Assembly (NCBI GenBank): GCA_023443625.1
Contig: JAEZTQ010000079.1
Span: 213,011-277,010, forward strand
Reading direction: 5' to 3'
Origin: Bacillota bacterium
GTDB taxonomy: Bacteria; Bacillota_A; Clostridia; Lachnospirales; Lachnospiraceae
DNA length: 64,000 nucleotides
In this document: one piece after another, positions 53,791 to 62,397 of the stretch
Numbering within the stretch: the stretch's first letter is position 1
How the letters are laid out: each line of letters starts with the position of its first letter
Notes under the pieces: generated by a model
Told to the model about the DNA's origin: nothing
What the model saw: only the letters and a program-made list of their open reading frames with translations
The model's database searches: none
Position numbers and translations under genes: made by a program

Positions 53791-54573
53791 TTACCGATAT
53801 GGGAAACAGACATCCGTTAAAAATTCATTGTCCTTTGGAACATAGAAATTCTGAATACCTAAATCCTTCAATTTATTAGCAGAAAAATATTCGTGAATAT
53901 CATCTCTTGTCTCGATACAATGATTAAAGGTTTCCAAATGTACAACAACAAATACCAGATTAGGATTTACAGTCATGGTATTCTCCAAATCAATAATATT
54001 CATAACAATACGATCACTATTTAAAAACTTAGGCGAACCTGCATTCATAACAAGAACGTCTGGTTTAAACTGAAGGATGTTATTTTTTACTGTTTCATTA
54101 TAGATCGTATCTCCAGTGAAATATACGGTGGGTTCAGAGGCAGCCTGTAGTATATAACCACTTGTGATACCCATCGCCTTCTCAGTTATACCGATGCCAT
54201 GCTGAGCATATACTCTTGTTATTGTAATGTCCTTGTAAAGGATGGTGTCTTTTACGGGAATTACAGTCTGAAAACCCTTTGAGCTTAACTTGCTTTCATC
54301 ATCACTTTGGCAGATTAACGGCAGCTTTTTATCAAGCAGTTCCATAGCTTCGCTATCAAAATGATCACCATGTGTATGGGTAACCAAAAGCACATCCACA
54401 TCCAAAAGTGTCTCGATTGGTGTGCTTAAATCAACCAGTGGATTTCTTTTTCGATTGGGTGTCATCGGTATTGCCGGAGAGGCTTCCTTCTTTGCAAATA
54501 CTGGATCAAGGAGAATTTTTAAACCCGCATAGGTTATGATTGATGTCGCATGTCTTACATGTAATAAATTCAT
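53791..54573 (-). CDS. Metallo-beta-lactamase-fold hydrolase, UlaG-like
   Basis: This 260-residue protein has the metal site HTHGDHFDSEAM near residues 64-75. It starts with NLLHVRHATSIITYAGLKIL, which resembles UlaG and related lactonases, where a conserved His-Ala-(S/T) precedes the first strand. GYILQAASEPTVYFTGDTIY near 162 supplies the bridging Asp, and VVHLETFNHC near 222 the last His. The start at 54573 follows GGAGGA on the minus strand; the longer frame to 54609 is less likely. UlaG acts on L-ascorbate-6-phosphate, but no ula genes are near, so the substrate is open. Confidence 0.85.
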   Translation of the reverse strand: MNLLHVRHATSIITYAGLKILLDPVFAKKEASPAIPMTPNRKRNPLVDLSTPIETLLDVDVLLVTHTHGDHFDSEAMELLDKKLPLICQSDDESKLSSKGFQTVIPVKDTILYKDITITRVYAQHGIGITEKAMGITSGYILQAASEPTVYFTGDTIYNETVKNNILQFKPDVLVMNAGSPKFLNSDRIVMNIIDLENTMTVNPNLVFVVVHLETFNHCIETRDDIHEYFSANKLKDLGIQNFYVPKDNEFLTDVCFPYR

Positions 54574-54796
54574 ATATTCCTCCATTTCTGCGCATAAATT
54601 TTTGCGCATTTTGATAGTTCTTGATAGATGTCATTGAGCCTTATCTTTCATTATTCGGAAAGTATTGTTATTGATGTTCGTTTTGCTATGCAATTTATAT
54701 TTGTTTTTCTTTGAAAATTATAATATGATATAGTTATGGATTCAATTTTCCAATGAAAAGGTATTTCAGTATTTCCATTCATTATGAAAAACATAT

Positions 54797-54870
54797 TAGA
54801 TAATTGCGAAACTATATAGTTTGAGTAATTGGATACAATACTTACAGTGAATGAGTTTCGTAAATTCCTA
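54797..54870 (+). repeat. Family B element, short internal-deletion copy
   Basis: TAGATAATTGCGAAAC (54797-54812) and the right end GTTTCGTAAATTCCTA (54855-54870) match the termini of the element at 16381-16533, and GATACAATACTTACA matches its inner right arm. The central hairpin is missing. It lies 28 bases upstream of the Lrp-type gene and could influence that promoter. Confidence 0.72.
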
Positions 54871-54898
54871 TTAAAAATATAAAAGGTGGTTAAGTATT

Positions 54899-55318
54899 AT
54901 GATGAATATGGATGAGGTGGATTTAAAAATTATTGACATATTAAAGGAAAATTCGAAGCTATCCTTCAAGGAAATTGGTGTGAAAATTCCTATGACAGGC
55001 CAGGCAGTGGGAACCCGAATAAACAGATTAATTGAAGAGGGAATTATAGAAGGTTTCACGATCAAAACGAATAAGGATAAGTTAGGGCTTCCAGTCACAG
55101 CATTGATTAAGATCTATATGAAAATATTAGATCATCAGAAATTGTTCCACTTTATACAAAGTACAGCAGCAATCGTTGAAGCATATAAAACAAGTGCCGA
55201 TTGTTGTTATTTTGCAAAGGTTGAAGTAGCAGACAATGAAGAGTTGAATAATATACTTGATAAAATAAATGAATTTGCGAATTATCAAGTGACACTATCC
55301 ATTAAAAAAATAAAATAA
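54899..55318 (+). CDS. Lrp/AsnC-family regulator
   Basis: This 139-residue transcription factor has an N-terminal winged helix-turn-helix (DLKIIDILKENSKLSFKEIG and MTGQAVGTRINRLIEEGIIE, residues 7-53) followed by a RAM/AsnC ligand domain (VTALIKIYMKILDHQKLFHF, SADCCYFAKVEVADNEELNN). The length is a little below the usual 150. It is preceded by a family B repeat and followed by a strong hairpin. The effector is probably an amino acid, but no amino acid genes are adjacent. The target genes are unknown. Confidence 0.88.
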   Translation: MMNMDEVDLKIIDILKENSKLSFKEIGVKIPMTGQAVGTRINRLIEEGIIEGFTIKTNKDKLGLPVTALIKIYMKILDHQKLFHFIQSTAAIVEAYKTSADCCYFAKVEVADNEELNNILDKINEFANYQVTLSIKKIK

Positions 55319-55335
55319 TTCAAGAATACATAGAA

Positions 55336-55392
55336 AAGAGGATGTTTTGAAAGTCTGATTTATAAACTAGACTTTCAAGACATCCTCTTTCA
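55336..55392 (+). terminator. Strong terminator after the Lrp-type gene
   Basis: GAGGATGT with TTGAAAGTC pairs with GACTTTCAA and ACATCCTC over about 17 pairs with one bulge, followed by TTTC. It is the longest stem of the terminators in the window and its ends resemble those of the family C element. Confidence 0.85.
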
Positions 55393-55484
55393 CTCTAAGT
55401 GTGAATATGCTTTTTTTCACACTTCCCGTCATAATGCCGCTTTTGGCATCATAATAATTGGTGAATATACTTTTTCTTCAGACT

Positions 55485-55754
55485 TTACTCTTCTGATGAG
55501 GCAGTCGCTCCGTCATCATTTGCTAAATCATCTGTATCGTCCTCATAATCATCAAAATCATCGTCGAAATCTTCCAGATAATCAGGATTCATATAACGGT
55601 ATACAGCATATGCTATCCCTGCTACAGCTGCGATCGCACCGATAATTGCAAGCACACACATAACCGTATGCCTTCTGTCTTCAGACGGATCTTTTCTGTG
55701 GATCAAATCCCTTAATCTCATTGCATCGAGTAGATCATCAATTTTATTTCCCAT
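55485..55754 (-). CDS. Small membrane protein with acidic tail
   Basis: This 89-residue protein has a polar N-terminus (GNKIDDLLDAMRLRDLIHRK), a membrane helix (VMCVLAIIGAIAAVAGIAYA, about residues 31-50) and a very acidic C-terminal tail with DYLEDFDDDFDDYEDDTDDL. Similar proteins occur beside the pcrA gene in Lachnospiraceae, as far as I recall, but I know no function. It ends in DGATASSEE. The start at 55754 follows GGGAAG on the minus strand. It is downstream of pcrA on the same strand with a gap of about 200 bases. Confidence 0.75.
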   Translation of the reverse strand: MGNKIDDLLDAMRLRDLIHRKDPSEDRRHTVMCVLAIIGAIAAVAGIAYAVYRYMNPDYLEDFDDDFDDYEDDTDDLANDDGATASSEE

Positions 55755-55959
55755 GATAACACTTCCCTTCTTTTATTTTCATGACAAATGAACTGATTTT
55801 TCAATTCATATTGTATTTTAACAATTGAATGAGCTTTTCATTCATCCTTTATTCAACAAGTAAATTGATTTTATTACCAATTCACCCTGCTATTGATTTA
55901 CAACCATAGTATATCACGATAAATCCTTTTTTACTATAATATTTGGAATTAAGAAAGGT

Positions 55960-58287
55960 TTATTCAATTTTAGTTAAATTTGCAAATACAGAGAGAAGTT
56001 TTTTTGTACCGAAATTAGGAAAATCAACTGTTACTTCATAATCCTTACCGCCTTTCGTAATATCAGTTACAATGCCGATTCCAAACTTGATATGCTTCAC
56101 GGTATCACCTACCCCATAATTAAGTTGGACCATTTTACTTCCTTCGATTTGCTTGGTCACGGGAGTGATAAAGGGTTTATAGTTGGTCTGGGTCTGCTTA
56201 TAGGTTGCAGAAGAAGGTTTATCAAAGTCTAAAATATCCTCTAGCCGTTGATTAAAAGGTGCTTTGTCATTATCTGATATAATTTCATTATTCTTAAAAG
56301 AAAATTTAGAACGCTTTGGCCCGGAAGCTGCTATTTTTAATAAATATCTTGGTATCTCATGGATAAAACGGGAGGGCTTATTATATTGAGTCTCACCACG
56401 AAGCATACGCTGCTTTGCCGCAGTTAAAGCGAGGCGTTTCATAGCCCGGGTAAAACCGACATAACATAATCGGCGTTCCTCTTCAATTTCCTCATTTGGA
56501 TTATCAGCAAAGATGGATAAGTAACCTGGAAATACACCCTCCTCCATACCACATAGATAGACATAAGGAAATTCCAGACCTTTCGCGCTATGGAGTGTCA
56601 TAAGTACGATATTCTGAGAGCCTTCCTCAAGATTATCGATATCGGCTACAAGGGCAACCTCCTCTAAAAAACCGCTTAAGGTCGGGGGTTCTAAGGAATT
56701 CTCTTCATAGGTTACTAACTTATTGATCAGTTCGTTAATGTTGCCGATACGATCCTCCGCATCCTCTCTGCCTTCTTCCTCAAGCTCTCTTAAGTATCCG
56801 GTGGCATCGAGAATATCATCAATCAATTCCCGAAGAGCATATCCTTCTCTATTAACTCTTGACTTCAGACCTTCTATCAAGCTGATAAAGGGCATAAGCT
56901 TAGAAGCAGTTCTTTCAAGACCGGGGATAAGCTGAGCGCGGGTAAGAGCATCGTAAAAGCTGATACCATGTGCTATGGCATAATCATTGACTCTATCCAC
57001 AGTTGTTAGTCCAATACCCCGTCTTGGAACATTGATAATACGTTTTACCGCTATGTTATCCATACCATTATCAATTGTTTTAAGATAAGCAAGGATATCT
57101 TTGATTTCCTTACGTGAATAGAAGCTAAGGCTGCCTATGATTTTATAAGGTATATTTTTCTGTATTAATTTTTCCTCGAATAGACGGGATTGTGCGTTAG
57201 TTCTATACAATACCGCAAAATCGTTATAACAGGCATCACCGTTTTCTACGATATCTTTAATTTCTGAAGTAATGCTTTCAGCTTCTTCAAAATCATTATC
57301 AAATTGAGTAAAGCAAACTGGCTCCCCCTCCTCGTTATCTGTCCAAAGAGATTTTTCTTTACGTCCTTTATTATTACAGATCACTTCATTTGCTACATTC
57401 AGGATACTCTTCGTAGAGCGGTAATTCTGTTCCAGCTTGATAACCTTAGTATTCGGAAAAGCTTTCTCAAAATTCAAAATATTATAGATATTGGCACCAC
57501 GGAACTTATAGATGGACTGATCGTCATCGCCTACAACACAGAGATTAAATTCCTTTTCCCCATACAAATTAATACCGGAAGCGAGAAGTTGAATAAGACG
57601 AAATTGCACCGTATTGGTATCCTGATATTCATCCACCATAATATAACGGAAGCGATTCTGATAGTAAGCTAAGGCTTCCGGATTATTCTGAAACAATTCC
57701 ACGGTCTTTACAATTAAATCATCAAAATCCATGGCATTACTAGCCTTCAGACGTTTTTGATATTCCATATAAGCCTGTGCATATTTATTCTGCTGATAGT
57801 CACCATGAGCATTTCGTAAAAATTCCTCCGGTGAGATCAATTCATCCTTAGCTTTGGAGATAACGGTCAGAATACTGCGTTCATTTGTCTTCTTGACATC
57901 AATATTTAAATACTTGCAGATCTCCCGCATCAGGGTTTTCTGATCATCTGTATCATAGATGGTAAAGCTTCTGGTAAAGCCTAACGTATCCGCAAATCTT
58001 CTTAATATACGGACACAGGTGGAATGAAAGGTACTTACCCATATGTTTTCCGAACCGTAGCCTACGATTTTATCAACTCTTTCCCTCATTTCCCTGGCAG
58101 CCTTATTCGTAAAGGTGATAGCCAGAATATGATAAGGATTTACATCTCTTTCTTCTATAAGATAAGCGATTCGATGGGTAAGAACACGGGTCTTCCCGGA
58201 GCCTGCGCCAGCAAGAATGAGAAGAGGGCCTTTATCATGAAGAACCGCTTGTTTTTGTTCTGGATTTAAAGTGTCATAAATACTCAT
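55960..58287 (-). CDS. pcrA: ATP-dependent DNA helicase PcrA (UvrD/Rep family)
   Basis: PcrA is a superfamily 1A 3'-5' helicase that acts in nucleotide excision repair, in clearing RecA and in plasmid replication. The 775-residue protein has motif I GAGSGKTRVLTHRIAYLI near residue 27, motif Ia, motif II DEYQDTN near 220, motif III GDDDQSIYKFRGAN near 250, motif IV LEQNYRSTKSIL near 283, motif V TLHSAKGLEFPYVYLCGMEE near 565 and motif VI VGFTRAMKRLAL near 605. The C-terminal tail VQLNYGVGDTVKHIKFGIG with a Tudor-like fold is typical of PcrA. The size is usual. It is expressed from the minus strand with no clear partner. Confidence 0.95.
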   Translation of the reverse strand: MSIYDTLNPEQKQAVLHDKGPLLILAGAGSGKTRVLTHRIAYLIEERDVNPYHILAITFTNKAAREMRERVDKIVGYGSENIWVSTFHSTCVRILRRFADTLGFTRSFTIYDTDDQKTLMREICKYLNIDVKKTNERSILTVISKAKDELISPEEFLRNAHGDYQQNKYAQAYMEYQKRLKASNAMDFDDLIVKTVELFQNNPEALAYYQNRFRYIMVDEYQDTNTVQFRLIQLLASGINLYGEKEFNLCVVGDDDQSIYKFRGANIYNILNFEKAFPNTKVIKLEQNYRSTKSILNVANEVICNNKGRKEKSLWTDNEEGEPVCFTQFDNDFEEAESITSEIKDIVENGDACYNDFAVLYRTNAQSRLFEEKLIQKNIPYKIIGSLSFYSRKEIKDILAYLKTIDNGMDNIAVKRIINVPRRGIGLTTVDRVNDYAIAHGISFYDALTRAQLIPGLERTASKLMPFISLIEGLKSRVNREGYALRELIDDILDATGYLRELEEEGREDAEDRIGNINELINKLVTYEENSLEPPTLSGFLEEVALVADIDNLEEGSQNIVLMTLHSAKGLEFPYVYLCGMEEGVFPGYLSIFADNPNEEIEEERRLCYVGFTRAMKRLALTAAKQRMLRGETQYNKPSRFIHEIPRYLLKIAASGPKRSKFSFKNNEIISDNDKAPFNQRLEDILDFDKPSSATYKQTQTNYKPFITPVTKQIEGSKMVQLNYGVGDTVKHIKFGIGIVTDITKGGKDYEVTVDFPNFGTKKLLSVFANLTKIE

Positions 58288-58737
58288 TATATAATTTCCC
58301 TACCTGTCCTATGTAATTATTGTTTGTACTTCAGACGCTGCCGCTTCCCATGTTACATATGTACTGCATAGGATCGTCCATGAATTAGTAAAACTATTCC
58401 GATTGTTTTGAATTTGCCTGGACACAAACATACGTTTATTATAGCATGCACAAGGGGGAGTTTCAATCCCGCAATTGAAGGAGGCTTTTTATATATGATT
58501 TGAATGAAAATATTCTACATAAAATCAGATTGAACATATATGTCATAGCAGGAATAAATTTTTATATGGTAATATGCTTGCTGATTATTAGCTACTATTT
58601 ATATTCAATTGTTATAATAGCATTCATAAGTTGACGTAACATTCATATTTGAAATAACATTCTTGACTCTCACAAAAAACCATGCTACGATAGCCTCAAT
58701 TATTAAACGGAAAGTTTTGGCAGAGGGGGATATCAAT
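58288..58737. other. Intergenic stretch between divergent genes, no gene seen
   Basis: No gene or clear hairpin was recognised. It should carry the promoter of pcrA on the minus strand and that of the small membrane protein on the plus strand. The GC-richer part near 58335-58355 (CAGACGCTGCCGCTTCCC) has no evident meaning. Confidence 0.4.
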
Positions 58738-59097
58738 ATGAGCTTTGTTCTTTTTGTCGTACTTATTTCACTATTTCTTTTGCATGAAATGGATGCAGTT
58801 AGAGTGCGAGAATGGAAAATGTTTATCTTTTTAAAGGATTTAAAAGAGGAGACCGCATATTTTGTTTTTTCTATCATGCATTTACCTTTATATTTTATAA
58901 TACTCTTTTTTCTGTTTAAGGTAAGAGAGAATAATACTTTTATAATCATCTTTGATGCTTTGATGGTCACTCATACGATTGTACATATATGTTTTAGAAA
59001 ACATGCTGACAATGGATTTCATCCTTTCTATTCAAAGGCAATCATATACATGATGGGTATTTTAGCTGTAATACATACTGTTGTGGTACTGCTGTAA
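58738..59097 (+). CDS. Small membrane protein, possibly DUF6713 or HXXEE-like
   Basis: This 119-residue polytopic protein has four hydrophobic segments. FVLFVVLISLFLLHEMDAVR places a His-Glu-x-Asp motif at the end of the first helix, followed by VREWKMFIFLKDLKEETAYF. This pattern recalls small membrane proteins in which conserved His and Glu residues lie near the membrane face. ATG 58738 follows GAGGGGGA; the open frame from 58663 has no site. Function is unknown, and the family name is tentative. It stands alone. Confidence 0.7.
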   Translation: MSFVLFVVLISLFLLHEMDAVRVREWKMFIFLKDLKEETAYFVFSIMHLPLYFIILFFLFKVRENNTFIIIFDALMVTHTIVHICFRKHADNGFHPFYSKAIIYMMGILAVIHTVVVLL

Positions 59098-59182
59098 AAA
59101 GGAATAACCTGCCTTTTATCTTATTATTTTAGCTTTGACATCTAGTATCTGATACTATATAATAAAAAAAGAGGTGATTAGA

Positions 59183-59908
59183 TTGGATACGACGAAGGAA
59201 GAGTATCTCCGAGGGTTAATCGACAGCCTGAAGGATGTCAAATATATTATGCCGGATGATATACCTAATATAGATTTATATATGGATCAGGTAACTACCT
59301 TTATGGACAAGCATTTAAAGTCTTCAAAGCGTTACAGTGAAGATAAGCTCCTGACCAAAACAATGATAAATAATTATACCAAAAATGAACTATTACCTCC
59401 GCCAAGTAAGAAGAAGTATACCAAGGAGCATATGTTTCTTTTAATTTTTATTTATTATTTTAAAAATATTCTTACTATTAATGATATACAGAGTATTTTC
59501 AATCCTCTAACTGAGCGTTATTACGGGGAGGGTTCAAGAGTAAAGCTTGAGGAAATCTATGACGAAATTTTTCGTCTTGAAAAGGAACAGACGGATGCCT
59601 TAACCAAGGATATGATTCGAAAGATGACGAAAGCAAAGGAATCCTTTGAGGATATTAAGAATAAAGAGGATCATGATTTCCTTACGACATTTTCCTTTAT
59701 CTGTATGCTATGCTTTGATGTATACATGAGAAAACATATGATCGAAAAGATGATTGATGATGCGTTAATGGGTGACGGTTTTGGAAAAGCAAAAACAGTA
59801 AACCGTAAAACAGAGCCAAAAAAAGAGAACACTAAATCGGGAAATAAACAGGATAAGAGGCCGGTAACAAATACTGAGACTGCTAAGAAGGATATAAAAA
59901 GTATTTAA
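59183..59908 (+). CDS. DUF1836 protein
   Basis: This 241-residue protein has a helix-turn-helix-like N-part (LTKTMINNYTKNELLPPPSK, near residues 54-73) typical of DUF1836, which resembles MerR-type DNA-binding domains. The rest is helical with TKEHMFLLIFIYYFKNILTI and EDHDFLTTFSFICMLCFDVY. The C-terminal 40 residues are Lys-rich and probably disordered. TTG 59183 is chosen because GAGGTGAT lies just upstream. DUF1836 proteins are found throughout Firmicutes, without a known role, and are presumed regulators. It is followed by a hairpin terminator. Confidence 0.82.
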   Translation: MDTTKEEYLRGLIDSLKDVKYIMPDDIPNIDLYMDQVTTFMDKHLKSSKRYSEDKLLTKTMINNYTKNELLPPPSKKKYTKEHMFLLIFIYYFKNILTINDIQSIFNPLTERYYGEGSRVKLEEIYDEIFRLEKEQTDALTKDMIRKMTKAKESFEDIKNKEDHDFLTTFSFICMLCFDVYMRKHMIEKMIDDALMGDGFGKAKTVNRKTEPKKENTKSGNKQDKRPVTNTETAKKDIKSI

Positions 59909-59982
59909 AATAGTTCTAGTCTAAAAAGCTAATAAATCAATTAGGTAAGTAAGAATCTAATAAAATAATGTGATTATCTATA

Positions 59983-60026
59983 AAACAAACGGCACTTAGC
60001 TTTCAACTGCTAAATGCCGTTTGTCT
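59983..60026 (+). terminator. Terminator after the DUF1836 gene
   Basis: AAACAAACGGCA (59983-59994) pairs with TGCCGTTTG (60015-60023), extended inside by TTAGC with GCTAA. A second stem, AAGGCTG with CAGCCTT (60032-60054), lies just before the yerC gene end and may serve the minus strand. Confidence 0.75.
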
Positions 60027-60062
60027 ATAGTTTAAGGCTGCTTTCGCAACAGCCTTATTATA

Positions 60063-60374
60063 TTACATATTATTTTTTTCCGGTAATGTATCCTTCATCC
60101 TTGTAAATACCATATCATATCCATCATTTCCATAATTTAGCGATCGATTAACCCTGCTTATCGTTGCAGTAGAAGCACCCGTTTTTTCGGCGATCTCAAG
60201 ATAAGTATTATGGTTACGAAGCATTCTGGCAACCTCAAAACGTTGAGAGAGAGATAACAATTCATTTACCGTACATATATCTTCAAAAAATGTATAACAT
60301 TCCTCCGAATCCTTTAAGCTTAATATTGCTTCAAATAAATGATCAACCGCAGTTGTTCTAATATTCTTACTCAT
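60063..60374 (-). CDS. YerC/YecD family (TrpR-like) DNA-binding protein
   Basis: This 103-residue protein has a TrpR-superfamily fold: AILSLKDSEECYTFFEDICT, then VNELLSLSQRFEVARMLRNH, and the helix-turn-helix TYLEIAEKTGASTATISRVN near residues 56-75, ending with RSLNYGNDGYDMVFTRM. Length and motifs match the YerC/YecD group, which is related to the Trp repressor but whose ligand is not known. ATG 60374 follows AGGAGT on the minus strand. In Bacillus subtilis yerC lies beside pcrA. Here pcrA is less than 6 kb away, with the intervening genes on both strands. Confidence 0.9.
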   Translation of the reverse strand: MSKNIRTTAVDHLFEAILSLKDSEECYTFFEDICTVNELLSLSQRFEVARMLRNHNTYLEIAEKTGASTATISRVNRSLNYGNDGYDMVFTRMKDTLPEKNNM

Positions 60375-60543
60375 CGGCAGGATACTCCTTTCATCCGCTA
60401 GTGCATCATATTGCGAAAATAACTTTTTGTATTATAAAACCTGTGCATCAGATTTTCACACAGTACAATTTTAACACTACAAAGTAGTAAAGTAAAGAGC
60501 TTTCAAAATAATTATTTCATATATGAAAAATTAATATTAATAT

Positions 60544-60609
60544 TTGATCTGCTAATGCTAATTAAGATAATTAATTCAAACTTTGCAGATCAATATTATG
60601 AATTAGCAT
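60544..60609 (+). other. Interleaved inverted repeats, pseudoknot-like
   Basis: TTGATCTGC (60544-60552) is fully complementary to GCAGATCAA (60585-60593). ATGCTAATT (60555-60563) is fully complementary to AATTAGCAT (60601-60609). The pairs cross instead of nesting, as in an H-type pseudoknot. They lie in the 588-base gap between yerC and the catalase gene. The rest of that gap holds no gene and no other element that I could identify. Confidence 0.5.
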
Positions 60610-60962
60610 GATAAAATAAGCGTTTTATAGTATTAAGAAATTATTCATTATGATACTTTCCTGTTGGCTTCAATGAACAAGTTAGAATTCACTAATGGTT
60701 TTCTCAAACTGTTGCAGTTTCTTAGGAGTATAATGTAAAAGAATTGATTTGTATGCAGTTACTCATAGAATAGAAGTTGTTCTAGAAATATTAAATTAGG
60801 ATTAAATAATAATAGATAAATTGGCTCGGTTATAGGGATGATAGAATGTAACTGTATTAGAATAATAACTTGTTGAATGGTTAATATAACATCGATAAAG
60901 CTTATAAACGTATCACTTAAATACTTGAGTAATACTCTATGGTATCAGAAGGAGGGAATAGA

Positions 60963-61649
60963 ATGTTCAAACATGAAAAGCAATTGCTACAGGATGTTAA
61001 AGTGGATGCCCCAAATCCTAATTACGCAGCCATGCTTCAGGAGCAGTTAGGCGGTCCTCAGGGAGAATTAAAAGCAGCGCTGCAATACCTTTCTCAAAGC
61101 TTTCGTATTCAGAATCAAGAAATAAAGGACTTATTCTTAGATATTGCTTCAGAGGAACTCAGTCACATGGAAATGGTTGCGACAACTGTTAATTTACTGA
61201 ACGGTCATCAGCCGGATGCGAATAATGCTACCATTGGAAGTGTTGAAGCACATGTACTGACCGGTTTAACCCCTATGCTTGCCAATGCATCCGGTTATCT
61301 TTGGACTGCCGCATATGTAAATGAGACTGGTGATCTGGCGGCAGATCTGCTTTCTAATATTGCTGCTGAACAAAGGGCTAAGGTAGTTTATGAGTATCTA
61401 TATCGGCAAATTAATGATAAGGGTGTCAGAGAAACGATTGATTTTTTACTCAATCGGGAGGAGGCTCACAATGCATTATTCCGACAGGCCTTTAATAAGA
61501 TTGGAGAGACCGGTTCATTAAAGGATTTTGGAGTCACAGAGGACTCGAAGCTTTATTTTGACTTATCTACTCCGGGTAAATATTTTGATTTGAATAATCC
61601 GACAGCACCCAGCTTTAAAAATCCGGAGAAGGAGCTTGTAACAAAATAA
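60963..61649 (+). CDS. Manganese catalase family protein (CotJC-like)
   Basis: This 228-residue protein belongs to the dimanganese catalase group. It starts MFKHEKQLLQDVKVDAPNPN, which is typical of CotJC spore coat proteins. The metal-binding Glu and His residues are visible: GPQGELKAALQYL near residue 30, SEELSHMEMVA near 63-73 with Glu and His, AAEQRAKVVYEYL near 133, and NREEAHNALFRQA near 165. Full-length catalases are near 270-300 residues; CotJC is near 190. ATG 60963 is chosen because AAGGAGGG lies six bases upstream. The usual cotJA and cotJB neighbours are not here. It may act in spore or oxygen defence. Confidence 0.85.
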   Translation: MFKHEKQLLQDVKVDAPNPNYAAMLQEQLGGPQGELKAALQYLSQSFRIQNQEIKDLFLDIASEELSHMEMVATTVNLLNGHQPDANNATIGSVEAHVLTGLTPMLANASGYLWTAAYVNETGDLAADLLSNIAAEQRAKVVYEYLYRQINDKGVRETIDFLLNREEAHNALFRQAFNKIGETGSLKDFGVTEDSKLYFDLSTPGKYFDLNNPTAPSFKNPEKELVTK

Positions 61650-61660
61650 GGTATAGATAT

Positions 61661-61692
61661 AAGCAGGAGCTATTTGCAGGGCTCCTGCTTCC
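61661..61692. terminator. Terminator between the catalase and TauE genes
   Basis: AAGCAGGAGC (61661-61670) is fully complementary to GCTCCTGCTT (61681-61690) around a 10-base loop. It lies between convergent genes, and its right arm nearly touches the stop codon of the TauE gene. Confidence 0.8.
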
Positions 61693-62054
61693 TATTTACC
61701 AAAGAGCATTTTCAGAGATAGAAAAATCATAAATACTGCAAAGCCTTTTTTTAAATAATCAGGATTAATATGCTGAGCAATCCTTCCTCCCAACAAAGCT
61801 CCTAAAAATACTGTTATACAGATAATAATTCCAGCCTTTATATCTACATTACCCTTTTTATAATATTCGATAAAGGCAAGAATTCCAACCGGCGGCAGCA
61901 TAATTGCTAAAGAGGTTCCCTGAGCTTTAAGCTGGGAAAAGCCGCAGATAAAAACGAGAGCCGGTACAATAATTACTCCGCCGCCAATTCCAAAAAAGCC
62001 GCTTAATATTCCTGCGACAATGCCAATTAATACATAAAAAAGTATGTTTGTCAT
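61692..62054 (-). CDS. Half-size TauE/SafE-type membrane protein
   Basis: This 120-residue protein holds four hydrophobic segments and the N-terminal TauE/SafE motif GILSGFFGIGGGVIIVPALV near residues 16-35, followed by GTSLAIMLPPVGILAFIEYY near 46-65. Full TauE/SafE exporters have about 240-280 residues in two halves. Here only one half is present, and no second half is found on either side. In Lachnospiraceae two half-size genes are often adjacent. It could act as a homodimer or be a remnant. The start at 62054 follows GAGGAGG on the minus strand. Confidence 0.82.
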   Translation of the reverse strand: MTNILFYVLIGIVAGILSGFFGIGGGVIIVPALVFICGFSQLKAQGTSLAIMLPPVGILAFIEYYKKGNVDIKAGIIICITVFLGALLGGRIAQHINPDYLKKGFAVFMIFLSLKMLFGK

Positions 62055-62092
62055 ATCAAAACCTCCTCTGTAACATATAAATTATTAGGATT

Positions 62093-62235
62093 CTAGCATC
62101 AAAAGCTTGATAAATTGTAATTCATTAATATGCAAATTTATAACCAAAAGCAAACTGTATTATATCATTTTACTTAAATATATATTTGCTAATGACAAAA
62201 TACATATCTTAAGGAGCTTTTGACATATTAATTCT
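62093..62235 (+). repeat. Family A repeat, diverged long copy
   Basis: CTAGCATCAAAAGC near the left end and AAGGAGCTTTTGACAT near 62212-62227 form inverted ends similar to those at 50134. The middle is longer and less conserved. It lies in the gap between the TauE and dehydrogenase genes, where the remaining 160 bases hold no gene. Confidence 0.5.
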
Positions 62236-62397
62236 TAATAAATAAGTCTATTCATTGTTTCATTTATGTCATTATGCCAACTCCAGCACTAATTTATGAA
62301 AAACAATTAACCATTCACCTATCACATATTTGAAGGCTATTTGGAGATGATATAATACAAGAATAAGCAAAAATGTTAATAGGAGGTCATGAAATAT

